64,000 bases of DNA from Tellurirhabdus rosea (lineage in GTDB: Bacteria > Bacteroidota > Bacteroidia > Cytophagales > Spirosomataceae). Below, piece after piece: positions 32,857 through 41,599 of this stretch. The stretch's first letter is position 1. Each line of letters begins with the position of its first letter. A program made the position numbers and the translations under genes. The stretch covers positions 4,808,282-4,872,281 of the forward strand of contig NZ_CP111085.1 of the NCBI RefSeq assembly GCF_026278345.1. The letters are read 5' to 3'. Under the pieces are notes generated by a model. That model saw only the letters and a program-made list of their open reading frames with translations, was not told where the DNA came from and made no database searches.

Positions 32857-34698
32857 CTACAGCGTCAGATGGGCGTCCGTGGGAACCAGGATGCCCATCC
32901 CATTTCTCATTTCGTACAGAAAAACCCGGTAACGTCCTGCCGGGTAGATGCCCGACCGGACCAGCGAAACAAAGCCCCGGCTCACCCAGGTGTTCGGTTT
33001 GAAAATCTGACGCAGTCCGAGGGAAGGCTGCCGCTGGATAGCCAGGGTATAATTCCGTCCCGCCTCGTTCTGAAGCACCAGGCAGGTCCCTGTTTCTTCA
33101 TCGGTCAGCAGCGCCGATTGCCAGTCCTCGTTTTTCAGGCTGACCGCTCCCGGCTCCGGATGGCTCAGGGTCAGACGGACAGGCTGGCTGACCTCGTCGG
33201 TGAGGGCTTCGGCCACATGGTCCGAAAAGAACTCCGGACGGGTCCAGAGCCGATCGGCTTCCAGATCGGCCGTCGCCTGGTTGATGAAAGTCCGCCAGAA
33301 TCCTTCCTGACGCTGGTACAGGCACCAGTCCTTATGAATCAGGTAGTTTGTCGAGGCCACCTTGAACGGTTCCCCGGCATTCATGACCGAACTGTGATTG
33401 ACCGGAAACGCAAAGCCGAACAGGGCCAGCGACAGCGGAATCATCCCGGCCGGGAAGGCCCAGACCGCCAGGCCACCTTTCGGTTGCAACGCCTGCATGA
33501 CGCGCAGGTAACAGAGGGCAGCCAGCAGCGTACTCAGATAGCGGTATCGGCTGCAAAGCATGGCATCCATCGTATCCGTACTCCGTTTGACGGCCAGCGC
33601 CACCAGCGTAATGGTCAGAAAGGCCATCGCCGTCAGGACGATTGTCTGCTCCGGGGAAGGGCGGAGTTGCCGGGCGTTTTTCCGGGATTGTAAGCTCCGC
33701 ACCCAGCCGCGCAGGTCGTTCAGGGCGAAAGCGGCGATTCCGGTCAGCAGCAGCAAACCCGCCGCCGGCACCAGCGGCGACAGCCACGGCCGAAGCTGGC
33801 TGATCGGCATGATGTATGTCCCGGCCAGCGTCAGCAGACTCGGAATGGTGTTGCCGTGAAAACGGGTACTGATGGTGGAGGTATAATTCCAGAAATAAAG
33901 CACAAAAAGCGGCAGGGCCAGCAGCAGCACCGGCGCCAGATTCCGGAAGCGCTTTTGCAGAATCAGCACCATTGCCAGACAGGGAAAAACAAACAGGCCG
34001 TTGCTGTACGAGGCCGCCGCCAGAAAGGCACTCAGCAGGCCCAGGACAAAAAGTCCGGGCCGCTGTTCCGACCAGGCGGTGGCGGCAATGGCTCCGATGA
34101 CAAAGAAGGTCGTGAAGAGGTAAAAGAACGAGCAGGTCGGCCAGGTAAAGAGTTCGTAGTACTGGACCGAAACGGCCAGAAACGGCACCGGCAGAAAAGC
34201 CAGCGGCGAGCCGTGGGTGCTCTTCCGAAAAATAACCGAGAGCAGCGCCAGAATCCCCGTCAGAGCCGTCAGATTACCGGCCCACGCCAGCGTTTCGTAG
34301 TTGAGTTCGCCGCCATATTCGGCTGATAGCCAGAAAATAAGCTTGGGGAGCGGCATCCGGTGCTCGGTGATGAACAGGGACTGCCACAGCACACCCAGCT
34401 TGTCGCCAAACCCCGGAGCAGCCCGAAAATCCTGAATAAAGTTGATGGTCACTTCGTAATCATCCAGCTGCGGGATGTTGCTGACCCCGTACCGGTTCAG
34501 GTACGCAACCAGCAGGGCAAGCGGTACCAGACAAAGGACGAAATAAGCCGTATAATGGGTCGATACGTCGGGCAGAAGTTCCCGCTGTGTCCGGGGCAGG
34601 GAAGGAGCCGGGTAGGTGGGCGCTGGATAGGCGGGAGCCGGCACAAAGGCCAGTCTGTTCGGCAGAGGCCGACGGGGTTTTATCGGGTCGTTTTTCAT
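32857..34698 (-). CDS. Large polytopic membrane protein of unknown function
   Basis: A 613-residue protein with about ten hydrophobic helices between residues 45 and 450. After a Pro-rich N-terminus come long hydrophobic segments (YFVLCLVPLALLVAYL, NLTALTGILALLSVIF, LAPVLLLALPLFVLYFW), then a roughly 150-residue extracytoplasmic C-terminal domain of beta character. The topology resembles GT-C-type glycosyltransferases and other O-antigen-related membrane enzymes, and IPQLDDYEV has an Asp pair near the first loop as in that fold. This is a weak resemblance. I use the ATG at 34698; the longer frame from 34851 runs through the terminator at 34816-34851. It converges tightly on the ROK gene. Confidence 0.65.
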   Translation of the reverse strand: MKNDPIKPRRPLPNRLAFVPAPAYPAPTYPAPSLPRTQRELLPDVSTHYTAYFVLCLVPLALLVAYLNRYGVSNIPQLDDYEVTINFIQDFRAAPGFGDKLGVLWQSLFITEHRMPLPKLIFWLSAEYGGELNYETLAWAGNLTALTGILALLSVIFRKSTHGSPLAFLPVPFLAVSVQYYELFTWPTCSFFYLFTTFFVIGAIAATAWSEQRPGLFVLGLLSAFLAAASYSNGLFVFPCLAMVLILQKRFRNLAPVLLLALPLFVLYFWNYTSTISTRFHGNTIPSLLTLAGTYIMPISQLRPWLSPLVPAAGLLLLTGIAAFALNDLRGWVRSLQSRKNARQLRPSPEQTIVLTAMAFLTITLVALAVKRSTDTMDAMLCSRYRYLSTLLAALCYLRVMQALQPKGGLAVWAFPAGMIPLSLALFGFAFPVNHSSVMNAGEPFKVASTNYLIHKDWCLYQRQEGFWRTFINQATADLEADRLWTRPEFFSDHVAEALTDEVSQPVRLTLSHPEPGAVSLKNEDWQSALLTDEETGTCLVLQNEAGRNYTLAIQRQPSLGLRQIFKPNTWVSRGFVSLVRSGIYPAGRYRVFLYEMRNGMGILVPTDAHLTL

Positions 34699-34815
34699 CG
34701 TAGAGTCGGTGAAAAACGAGCAAATATGATTCCAGAAAAGGCATTTTGGGAGAATAAATGACTGTTTTATCAGACATTCATCCGGCGAGTTCTGGTAGTC
34801 AGAAAGGTAGGCCAT

Positions 34816-34851
34816 AAAAAAAGTGCCGACGTCTCCGCAGAGCGTCGGCAC
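34816..34851 (-). terminator. Intrinsic terminator of the outer-membrane receptor gene
   Basis: GTGCCGACG (34823-34831) pairs with CGTCGGCAC (34843-34851). On the minus strand a run of seven T follows (complement of 34816-34822). It ends the transcript of the gene at 34875-37481. Confidence 0.85.
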
Positions 34852-34874
34852 CTGAATGGCAAAATCGGGAACGG

Positions 34875-37481
34875 TTAGTTGCGGGGGCGTCCCTGGGCCG
34901 GAGCCTGCTGCTGCTGGCCGCCGCCATCTCCGCCGCCTTCGCCGTCCTTCACGTCGTCGTTGGTAACCGAGCGGCGCCGACGCGGCTGGTCGAAGCTCAT
35001 CTTGCCGAACCGGTAGCTGAAGTTGAACCGGACGCCGGCGTTGTAGAGACTCGTGACGCTGTTCTGGGACAAAATCGGCGAGGTGAACTCGGAACGCACG
35101 CGGAACGGGTTGTTCAGGAAGTTCTCCCCGGCCAGCCCGAAGCTGCCCCGCTTGTTGTTGAAATCTTTTTTAACGCCGAAGCTATAGAAGGCAAATCCGC
35201 CCTGTTCGCCCTGCAACTGCACCTGCCGACCGCGGGCGAAGACGAAGCCCGAAACGCCCCAGCCGTTCTTGACGGTCAGGTTGGTGAACAGGCGACCCGA
35301 AACCACCCAGCCGGAGTTGGACGCCCGGTAAATCGGGTTCGGGCTGTTGTTGGTCAGGAAGGCGTTGTAGACGTCGAAGCCGCCGCCGATCTGCCACTTG
35401 GAGAACAGCGTTGCGTTGGCAAAAATGTTGGCCCCGTAGGCGTTTTCCTGCCCGATGTTGAGGTAGGTCGTCCGGATGGCCTGCTGCAGCACCGGGTTGG
35501 CCACGTTACCGGCCGACTGCGTGATCGTGTCCCGCACGCTGGTGATGGAGTTGCTGGTCAGGCGGGCAAAGAGCGTCGCATTGACGTAAAACGCCTTGAT
35601 CGAGCCGCTGGTGCTGAATTCGAAGTTGTCCGTCAGTTCGGGGCGCAGCAGCGGGTTTCCTTCGGTGATGTTCAGCGAGTTGGCCGCGTTGACGTTCGGG
35701 TTCAGAAACTGAATGCCCGGGCGCTGCAAACGGCGGTTATATGCCAGTTTCAGCGTTTTGCCCTTCTTCAGCGTTTTGGAAATGTTGATGCTGGGGACCA
35801 GATTGCCGTAATCCGGAATGTCGAGCGGTGCCCCGCCCACCTCGCGCTGGAACGCGGCGTTGATGAACGTGTACTCGTAACGGGCTCCCGCCTTGACGGT
35901 GTACTTGTTTTTGGTGCTGTAGGTGTAGGAAGCGTACGCCGACGTGATGTTCTGGTCGTAGTCGAGCACGTTGGCCGGGCGGCGCTGGTCTTCCTGGAAA
36001 TTGTCGTTGTTGCCGTTGGTGAAAAGGTATTTGAAATTGCTCTGAACCTGACGGAAAATGCCTTTCGCCCCGTATTCCAGCTGCTGGTTGCTTTTGATCG
36101 GCGTCTGGTAATCCAGCTGGATGGTGGTCTCCTGGTTGTAGCTCCGGTTGTCGTTTTTCTGCCGGGACGTGATCGTTTCGTAATCGGTTCCGTTCAGGAT
36201 GTCGGCAATGAAGTTGTTCGTCCGGTTGTTGCGACTGTACTGACCCGAGGCCGTAAACTCCTGCTGGGGCTTGTAGGTACGGGTGTAACTCACGTTGGCA
36301 TCTACGGTCCGCGAAAAGTCGTCGATGTTCACGTCCCGCGAGCCGACAAACGACAACGCGTTGTTGGTAAACGTCCGCGTCAGCAGGTTATCCTGAAACG
36401 TATTGCCGTTGCGCAGACCGAACCGCAGGCTGGCCGTCAGGGCGCTGTTTTTGGAAATATCGTAGTCCCAGCTCAGGTTGTACTGGCCAAATAGGCCCCG
36501 GTTGAGCGTGTTGGAGGTTTGCAGGGTTGTGGTCGGTATGCCGCGCTGCTGGGTGCGCTGCTCGTTTTCGAAAGCGCCCCGCACGTTGTAGTTGGCCCGC
36601 CCGAAACCGCCGAGGTTAAAGCCCATCTTGCCCGTCCGCAGACTGCCGTTCAGGCCGAGGTTCGCGCCGCGGTTGCCCACCCCGGCGTCCACGTTGAGCG
36701 TCGCGCCCTGGAGGGTGTTTTTCTTCGTGATGATGTTGATGATGCCCGCCGAACCTTCTGCGTCGTATTTGGCCGAAGGCGAGGTGATGACCTCTACCGA
36801 CTTGATCATGTCCGCCGGAATCTGCTTCAGGGCGTCGGCGACGGACGAGGCGACGATGGTCGAGGGTTTGTTGTTGATCAGCACCAGCACGTTCTGGCTG
36901 CCCCGGAGGCTGACGTTCCCGTCGAGGTCCACCGAGAGCATCGGCACTTTGCGCATCACGTCGGTAGCGTCGCCGCCCCGGTTGGTGATGTCTTTTTCGG
37001 CATTGTAAACGATCCGGTCGACTTTCTCCTCCACCATCGCCGCCTGACCCGTAACGGTCACTTCCTGCAGCGTCCGGATGTCCGGCGAGATGGTTACGTT
37101 GCCCAGATTGATGTCGGCACCGCGCTGAATCGTCACCGGCCCAACCTCTTTGACCCGGTAGCCGATGAACGTAAACTGAACCCGGTACTCGCCGTTGGCC
37201 AGTTTGGAAAGGGTGAACCGGCCCTTGTCGTCGGTCGTCGTTCCGTCGATGGGCTTTTTGGTTTTCGGATCGATCAGGGCGACGGTCGCAAATTCTACCG
37301 GCTTGCTGCTGGTCGAATCGACGAGCGTTCCGGTGATCTTGCCGTTGCCCCGCGGGGCGTTATCGTTGGCCGTTCCGGGAATGGCCGCCGGGGGGCGATT
37401 GCCGGACGGGGGACCGCCCATCGGAAACTGGGCGTAAGCAGACAGGGAGCAAAGGGATAGCAGTAAGAAGAGATTTCTCAT
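34875..37481 (-). CDS. TonB-dependent receptor-like outer-membrane beta-barrel protein (OMP_b-brl_3 type)
   Basis: The 868-residue protein has a signal peptide ending SAYAQ, then a Pro/Gly-rich linker. A carboxypeptidase-regulatory domain covers about 50-135 (ITGTLVDSTSSKPVEFATVAL, FTFIGYRVKEVGPV). A plug-like region follows (VEEKVDRIVYNAEKDITNRGGDATDVMRKVPMLSV, IKSVEVITSPSAKYDAEGSAGIINIITKK) and then a barrel. The expected terminal strand, YRFGKMSF, is followed by an unusual 42-residue tail that is basic, then acidic, then Gly/Gln-rich. Cargo is unknown; no SusD partner is adjacent. A -7 box lies 22 bases upstream of the ATG. Confidence 0.9.
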   Translation of the reverse strand: MRNLFLLLSLCSLSAYAQFPMGGPPSGNRPPAAIPGTANDNAPRGNGKITGTLVDSTSSKPVEFATVALIDPKTKKPIDGTTTDDKGRFTLSKLANGEYRVQFTFIGYRVKEVGPVTIQRGADINLGNVTISPDIRTLQEVTVTGQAAMVEEKVDRIVYNAEKDITNRGGDATDVMRKVPMLSVDLDGNVSLRGSQNVLVLINNKPSTIVASSVADALKQIPADMIKSVEVITSPSAKYDAEGSAGIINIITKKNTLQGATLNVDAGVGNRGANLGLNGSLRTGKMGFNLGGFGRANYNVRGAFENEQRTQQRGIPTTTLQTSNTLNRGLFGQYNLSWDYDISKNSALTASLRFGLRNGNTFQDNLLTRTFTNNALSFVGSRDVNIDDFSRTVDANVSYTRTYKPQQEFTASGQYSRNNRTNNFIADILNGTDYETITSRQKNDNRSYNQETTIQLDYQTPIKSNQQLEYGAKGIFRQVQSNFKYLFTNGNNDNFQEDQRRPANVLDYDQNITSAYASYTYSTKNKYTVKAGARYEYTFINAAFQREVGGAPLDIPDYGNLVPSINISKTLKKGKTLKLAYNRRLQRPGIQFLNPNVNAANSLNITEGNPLLRPELTDNFEFSTSGSIKAFYVNATLFARLTSNSITSVRDTITQSAGNVANPVLQQAIRTTYLNIGQENAYGANIFANATLFSKWQIGGGFDVYNAFLTNNSPNPIYRASNSGWVVSGRLFTNLTVKNGWGVSGFVFARGRQVQLQGEQGGFAFYSFGVKKDFNNKRGSFGLAGENFLNNPFRVRSEFTSPILSQNSVTSLYNAGVRFNFSYRFGKMSFDQPRRRRSVTNDDVKDGEGGGDGGGQQQQAPAQGRPRN

Positions 37482-37502
37482 GAGTGGTTAAGAAAAACGC
37501 AT

Positions 37503-37510
37503 CAAAAGTA
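37503..37510 (-). promoter_or_regulatory. Bacteroidota-type -7 box upstream of the receptor gene
   Basis: On the minus strand this reads TACTTTTG, an exact TAnnTTTG match 22 bases before the ATG at 37481. A TTGG about 16 bases further upstream may serve as -33, though the spacing is short. Confidence 0.45.
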
Positions 37511-37614
37511 CGCGGATGTCCTCAACCAATGACTGTTAAAACATGGAAAAGGTTTTGACAAAGGGCAAACGGTCATTACCGGGTTCAGGCGGCAATTTTC
37601 TTTTTGCCAGCGGG

Positions 37615-38358
37615 TCAGCGAAAAAGGTCCGGTTCGCCGGCCAGTTCGGGGTAGGAAGCTGGCTCCATTACTTCCGGGACGTCGCTGGATTCGCTCCGCG
37701 AAGTAATCCGTTTGCTGATGGAATAGCTGTGCAGCCGTTCGGCCGGGTAAAGCGTGTGGGTCAACTGCTGCACGTCTTCCGGCGTCAGCTCGTCGTGCAG
37801 CCAGGCGTGTTCGGCTTCGGGCGTGAGCAGGGCGGGCATGCGCTGTTTGGTGTTGTGAATGCGCGCCAGCAGCGGGTTGGCTTCGGTCGTCAGCAGGCTG
37901 AAGGTCGGAATGATCTCGCCCGTGCTGGTGTCCGTCCATTCGTCCCAGATGCCCGCCACGGAGACAATGGGCTGCTCGGTGGAGGTGATGTAAAACGGGT
38001 ATTTTTTGCTTTTCAGCGTATGCCACTCGTAAAAGCCCGTCAGCGGAATGAGGCAGCGCCGCCCGGACGAGATCGATTGCCGAAACGACGGTTTCTCGAA
38101 AAGCGTCTCGGATTTGGCGTTCAGGGTCCGGGCGCGCAGCTCGTCGATGTTGTCTCCGGCTTTCGCCCAGCGCGGAATCAGGCCCCAGGAAAACAACTGG
38201 AGTTTGCCCGGTTCCTGCCGCGTCACCACCGGCCAGGCCGGAAACTCGAAGGCGTTGGCGTGGAAGCTGGGTCGGTATTTGTCCTTCTGCGGAAACGCGG
38301 CGTCGTAGCGCTTTTCCAGCTGTGGAGCATCGGCGGAAAGGGAGGCGTGGTAGCACAT
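37615..38358 (-). CDS. SOS response-associated peptidase (SRAP/HMCES family)
   Basis: The 247-residue protein has the catalytic Cys at position 2 (MCYH), which forms the thiazolidine link to abasic sites in single-stranded DNA. Other family marks are WGLIPRWAK, the NAKSET block, RCLIPLTGFYEWH with the conserved Glu, and HNTKQRMPALL for the His/Arg/Met/Pro motif. It shields abasic sites and prevents strand breaks. The start lies nine bases after the stop of the M56 gene, and the BlaI gene overlaps that in turn. All three are therefore probably one transcript under the BlaI operator, an uncommon neighbour for SRAP. Confidence 0.92.
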   Translation of the reverse strand: MCYHASLSADAPQLEKRYDAAFPQKDKYRPSFHANAFEFPAWPVVTRQEPGKLQLFSWGLIPRWAKAGDNIDELRARTLNAKSETLFEKPSFRQSISSGRRCLIPLTGFYEWHTLKSKKYPFYITSTEQPIVSVAGIWDEWTDTSTGEIIPTFSLLTTEANPLLARIHNTKQRMPALLTPEAEHAWLHDELTPEDVQQLTHTLYPAERLHSYSISKRITSRSESSDVPEVMEPASYPELAGEPDLFR

Positions 38359-38367
38359 GGGGTTGCG

Positions 38368-39711
38368 TCAGCGGGTTTTGGTAGGCGGCACAAGCACCAG
38401 GAACGGAGACTGCTCTCGTTCTTTGCGGTAAGCTGTGTAAGCCGCCTGTGTCATTAAATCAACCTGAAAATAATGCTTTCCGTAGTTGATTGCATTCTTT
38501 TCCAATTTACTGACCGAATAGTTATCAAAATCGGCCGGGCGGAAATCGTTGAGGCGGCTGTTGGGCACGCGCTTCCCGTCGATCCACAGACCGAACTTCC
38601 GGCTGTTTTTCCAGTCGCTGAGCTGGGCTTCGGTCGGGCGCTGGCGCGGCAGCGGCGGTATCAACCGCACCCACGGTTTCTCCTGCGCGGACAGTTCCGA
38701 AAACTTCTTTCTCTCCACATTCACGCCCGGCAGGGCTACCAGCTTGTCGCCGTACAGGCGTTCCATTTTCTGGACATCCGTTTCGGAGGAGGGCCGGGGC
38801 TGCACCGCCTTTACCCGCGGCGGAGTCTGGGGTGTCTGAGCGGCGGTGCGGATACCCAGCAGGAGGAGCATGCCGCCAAAAAGAAAGGCGGCGGCGGTCG
38901 AAAGGAGTCCGGCCTTGGGGCGGGAAGTGGTTTTGGTCATCATCAGAAAACGCTGTTTGGTTGTTCCAAAAGAAAAGGTGCTGCTCAGGGCCATCCCCGG
39001 AGTGAGGGTCAGCTTGCTGAGGAGCAGTTGCTGGTACTGCGTACGGGCGCCATGCGTCTTGTTCACGGCTTCGTCCGCCAGAAATTCGTGGTTCAGCTGC
39101 ATGGCCTGTTTCATCCACCCGAGCACCGGATGGAAGGGGGCCAGGCACCGCAGGAATTCGATCAGAAGCACGTCCAGGGAATGCCGCTGCCGGACGTGGG
39201 CCAGTTCGTGCGTAAACAGTTCGGGCTCAATTTCGCCCCGGCGGTAAGCGGTTTCCGACACGAACAGGTAATGAAGAAACGTGTACGGCAACGTGGCTTC
39301 CGGCAGCAGAACCAGGGTGGCCCTGCCGTACGCCTGCCGGGGATTTGTCGCAATCTGTCGGCCCAGCAGGTAAAGATTCCGGCCGAAGCGCAGCAGCATT
39401 ACCGCCGTCACTGAGCCGTACAGCCACCACCAAAAGGGAACTTCAACCCCGTCCGGAGCGGGGGATGCGGACTTCGCCGGAAGTTCGGTCAGGGTTTGCA
39501 GACCCGTAATTCCCCGGCCGACCAGCGTGGACGCCTGTTCGGGATGGAGCGAAAAATCGAGAGGCAAGACCGGGGCCAGCAGCGAAAAAAACAGACTTCC
39601 GAGCAGATACGCGCGTTTGAACCGGGGCATCCGTTCGTTTTCCAGCCAGCCTTTGTAAAATCCGAACGCCGCCAGCAGGCAAAGCGAGGAGGAGAGCAGG
39701 TAGAGAATCAT
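38368..39711 (-). CDS. M56 family metallopeptidase (BlaR1/MecR1-like sensor protease)
   Basis: The 447-residue protein has four membrane helices (about 2-20, 34-50, 93-115 and 268-290) and the zinc motif HELAH at 168-172, with a downstream Glu region as in M56. The C-terminal 150 residues lie outside the membrane and show no penicillin-binding domain, unlike BlaR1 proper, so the signal is not known to be a beta-lactam. In such pairs the protease senses an envelope signal and cleaves the BlaI-type repressor. Its start overlaps the BlaI gene stop by four bases, indicating translational coupling. Confidence 0.9.
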   Translation of the reverse strand: MILYLLSSSLCLLAAFGFYKGWLENERMPRFKRAYLLGSLFFSLLAPVLPLDFSLHPEQASTLVGRGITGLQTLTELPAKSASPAPDGVEVPFWWWLYGSVTAVMLLRFGRNLYLLGRQIATNPRQAYGRATLVLLPEATLPYTFLHYLFVSETAYRRGEIEPELFTHELAHVRQRHSLDVLLIEFLRCLAPFHPVLGWMKQAMQLNHEFLADEAVNKTHGARTQYQQLLLSKLTLTPGMALSSTFSFGTTKQRFLMMTKTTSRPKAGLLSTAAAFLFGGMLLLLGIRTAAQTPQTPPRVKAVQPRPSSETDVQKMERLYGDKLVALPGVNVERKKFSELSAQEKPWVRLIPPLPRQRPTEAQLSDWKNSRKFGLWIDGKRVPNSRLNDFRPADFDNYSVSKLEKNAINYGKHYFQVDLMTQAAYTAYRKEREQSPFLVLVPPTKTR

Positions 39712-40079
39712 GGTTTTTTCCGTTTCAGTTCGTCCTCAATGACTTGCTTCAACTCTTCCAGTTCGCTGGCCGACAGGTCGGTTTCGGTGGCAAAGAACGA
39801 AGCAAACTGCGCCGCCGAGTTGCCGAAGAAGTTGCGGATCAGGTGGTTGACGTGCCGGGAAAAATAGGCTTGCCGGGTAATGAGCGGGTAATATTCTCGG
39901 GAGTTGCCGTATTCGCGGTAGCCGATCACGCCCTTGTCGAGCATGCGCTTGAGCAGGGTAGCCACGGTCGTAGCCGCCGGTTTCGGGTCGTCGTAGGCAT
40001 CCAGCAGGTCTTTCATGAAGGCGCGCTCGCGACTCCAGAGGTGCTGCATCAGGGTCTCTTCCGCCGGTGAAAGTTTCAT
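39708..40079 (-). CDS. BlaI/MecI/CopY family repressor
   Basis: The 123-residue protein has an N-terminal winged helix (MKLSPAEETLMQHLW, TTVATLLKRMLDKGVIGYREYGNSREYYPL) and a C-terminal dimerisation helix region containing a likely cleavage zone. It represses its own operon, with M56 and probably SRAP, and is inactivated by the coupled M56 protease. The expected operator, TACA-nn-TGTA, is present 22 bases upstream of the ATG and overlaps the -7 promoter box. The stop codon overlaps the M56 start by four bases. Confidence 0.93.
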   Translation of the reverse strand: MKLSPAEETLMQHLWSRERAFMKDLLDAYDDPKPAATTVATLLKRMLDKGVIGYREYGNSREYYPLITRQAYFSRHVNHLIRNFFGNSAAQFASFFATETDLSASELEELKQVIEDELKRKKP

Positions 40080-40100
40080 TCTATATCTGTAGGTGTGTTT

Positions 40101-40112
40101 CTACAAATGTAG
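40101..40112. promoter_or_regulatory. BlaI operator overlapping a Bacteroidota -7 box
   Basis: CTACAAATGTAG is a dyad whose inner TACA-nn-TGTA matches the BlaI/MecI half-sites. Read on the minus strand, TACATTTG (40104-40111) is also an exact TAnnTTTG -7 box, so a bound repressor would directly block the promoter. A further TGTAG half-site lies at 40088-40092. The site ends 22 bases before the BlaI start. Confidence 0.75.
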
Positions 40113-40219
40113 AATAAAGGGATTTGAAAAAGCAAGCGGTCGGTCAAATAAAAATTTAACGGTCAGGAGGTTAGCCTCTTTGCCGGTCCGGAAGGCAGAA
40201 GCGGGCGTTGCCGGGGGGC

Positions 40220-40846
40220 TTATTTCCGCAGGAATTGCAGCAGTTCGGCGGGGGAATCGACCAGCGCCTGCGGCATTTCCGGTCCGAGGCTGTCCTTCCG
40301 GTCGTAGCCCCAGCTGACCCAGACCACGGCTACCGTATTCCGGTGGCAGGCGACAATGTCGCGCTGTTCGTCGCCGACGTAAAGCAGTTCGGACGGTTTA
40401 AGGCCGTGGTGGTTCATGAACTTCCGGATCACGCGGTCTTTTCCAAAAATATTCTGGGAGCAATAAATGTCCTGAATGGAGTCGATGCCGTGGGTGCGCA
40501 GAAAATCCCGGATGATCGGCTCGGAATTGGACGAAATGATCGCCAGCCGGTACCCTTCCGCCGTCAGGCTTTCCAGCAGCTCGCGGATGCCGTGAATCAG
40601 GGTAACGTTCGGCAGCATGGCGCGGTAGGCCGCCAGAAACTGCGGGGCAATAAACGGAATCTTGTAAAACGGGATTTTCAGAAAATCAAAGCGCTGCCGG
40701 ATGGGTAGTTTGCGCAGTTCCTCCACGTTGTCGGCGTCAATTTTCCGGAAACGGTGCTTCTCGGCCACCTGGTTGTAGGCTCTGGCAAAAACCTCTTTTG
40801 AATCAGCCAGCGTGCCATCGAAGTCGAAGGCAATGAACTTGTACAT
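40220..40846 (-). CDS. HAD family hydrolase (phosphoglycolate phosphatase-like)
   Basis: The 208-residue cytoplasmic protein has HAD motif I DFDGTLADS (nucleophile Asp8, acid Asp10) and motif II LAIISSNSEP. A Lys in the DRVIRKFMNHH region fits motif III, and VGDEQRDIVAC fits motif IV. A helical cap lies between motifs I and II. It is a subfamily I phosphatase; phosphoglycolate or a similar small sugar phosphate is the usual substrate, but this is not certain. It lies alone, with about 140 bases on each side. Confidence 0.88.
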   Translation of the reverse strand: MYKFIAFDFDGTLADSKEVFARAYNQVAEKHRFRKIDADNVEELRKLPIRQRFDFLKIPFYKIPFIAPQFLAAYRAMLPNVTLIHGIRELLESLTAEGYRLAIISSNSEPIIRDFLRTHGIDSIQDIYCSQNIFGKDRVIRKFMNHHGLKPSELLYVGDEQRDIVACHRNTVAVVWVSWGYDRKDSLGPEMPQALVDSPAELLQFLRK

Positions 40847-40991
40847 GGGCTAAAATTTACGGTGAACGTTCGGCCGGTGCTGCCGCGCTTCCGCGCAAGA
40901 ACGCATTTTTCCGCGAATCTTCCCGGCGAGACCCGCATCGGCCCGAAAACCATCGCCCCGAACGGACAGTTTCTGAAAAAAAAGTAACGTT

Positions 40992-41486
40992 ATGCCCCGC
41001 GAACCGTTTGACTATTCGCTTGACTACCGCAAGCTGGACCTGCGCCGCCACCCCGAACTGTACCGGGTTGGCAAGGGGGAGCAGGGCGTGTTGCTGATCC
41101 AGCCTTACAAGTCGGAAATCCTGCCGTTCTGGCGGTTCAAAACGCCCGAAATCGCCCGGGAGTCCTCCGAAAAGATCTACCAGCTGTTTCTGGACTATAA
41201 AGCCAAAGGCGATTTTGTCGGGATGGACATGGCCCGTAAGTTCCTCCAGATGGGCGTGACGCGCTCCCGCCGCTACGCCAACCACCGAACGGGACAGAAA
41301 TACGACGGCCCCGTTCCGGACGACCAGAAAGGCCGCAGCGGAGCCCACGGCCGCGAAACACTACCCCTGGACGCCGACCCGGTCAAGGCCGAAAGCGCCG
41401 CCATCTTCCGCGAAAAGTACCTTCAGGCCCGCGAAGACCCGGACTACCAGCGCATGCGCAAAGAATGGCAGGAGACGTATGGTTGA
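40992..41486 (+). CDS. DUF4385 family protein
   Basis: The 164-residue protein matches the DUF4385 pattern: FDYSLDYRKLDLRRHPELYRVGKGEQGVLLI near the N-terminus, then YKSEILPFWRFKTPEIA, MARKFLQMGVTRSRRYANH, and a C-terminal Lys/Arg-rich helix. It has no signal peptide or membrane helix. The family is widespread in bacteria and has no known function. Its stop codon lies at the edge of repeat element E, which separates it from the convergent PAS kinase gene. Confidence 0.88.
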   Translation: MPREPFDYSLDYRKLDLRRHPELYRVGKGEQGVLLIQPYKSEILPFWRFKTPEIARESSEKIYQLFLDYKAKGDFVGMDMARKFLQMGVTRSRRYANHRTGQKYDGPVPDDQKGRSGAHGRETLPLDADPVKAESAAIFREKYLQAREDPDYQRMRKEWQETYG

Positions 41487-41599
41487 AAATTAAAAGTTAA
41501 AAGTTAAAAGTTAAAAAGTGGTCCGCCGTTGTGGTAAGCTCGGCTGATTCAGGTCTCTGACTCGGCGGAGCCTTTACTTTTAACTTTTAATTTTTAACT
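41484..41599. repeat. Intergenic heptamer inverted-repeat element E
   Basis: The left arm (41484-41528) is a TTAAAAG 7-mer tandem followed by TCCGCCG. The right arm (41563-41599), as complement, gives TTAAAAATTAAAAGTTAAAAG and TCCGCCG. The 34-base spacer has no clear inner pairing. This one lies between convergent genes, and the stop codons of both lie within its arms. Confidence 0.82.

Noticed and set aside
32857-34698. Confident naming of the large membrane protein as a GT-C glycosyltransferase
   Set aside because: Only overall topology and one Asp-containing loop point that way; no defining motif is clear, so it is left as unknown function.
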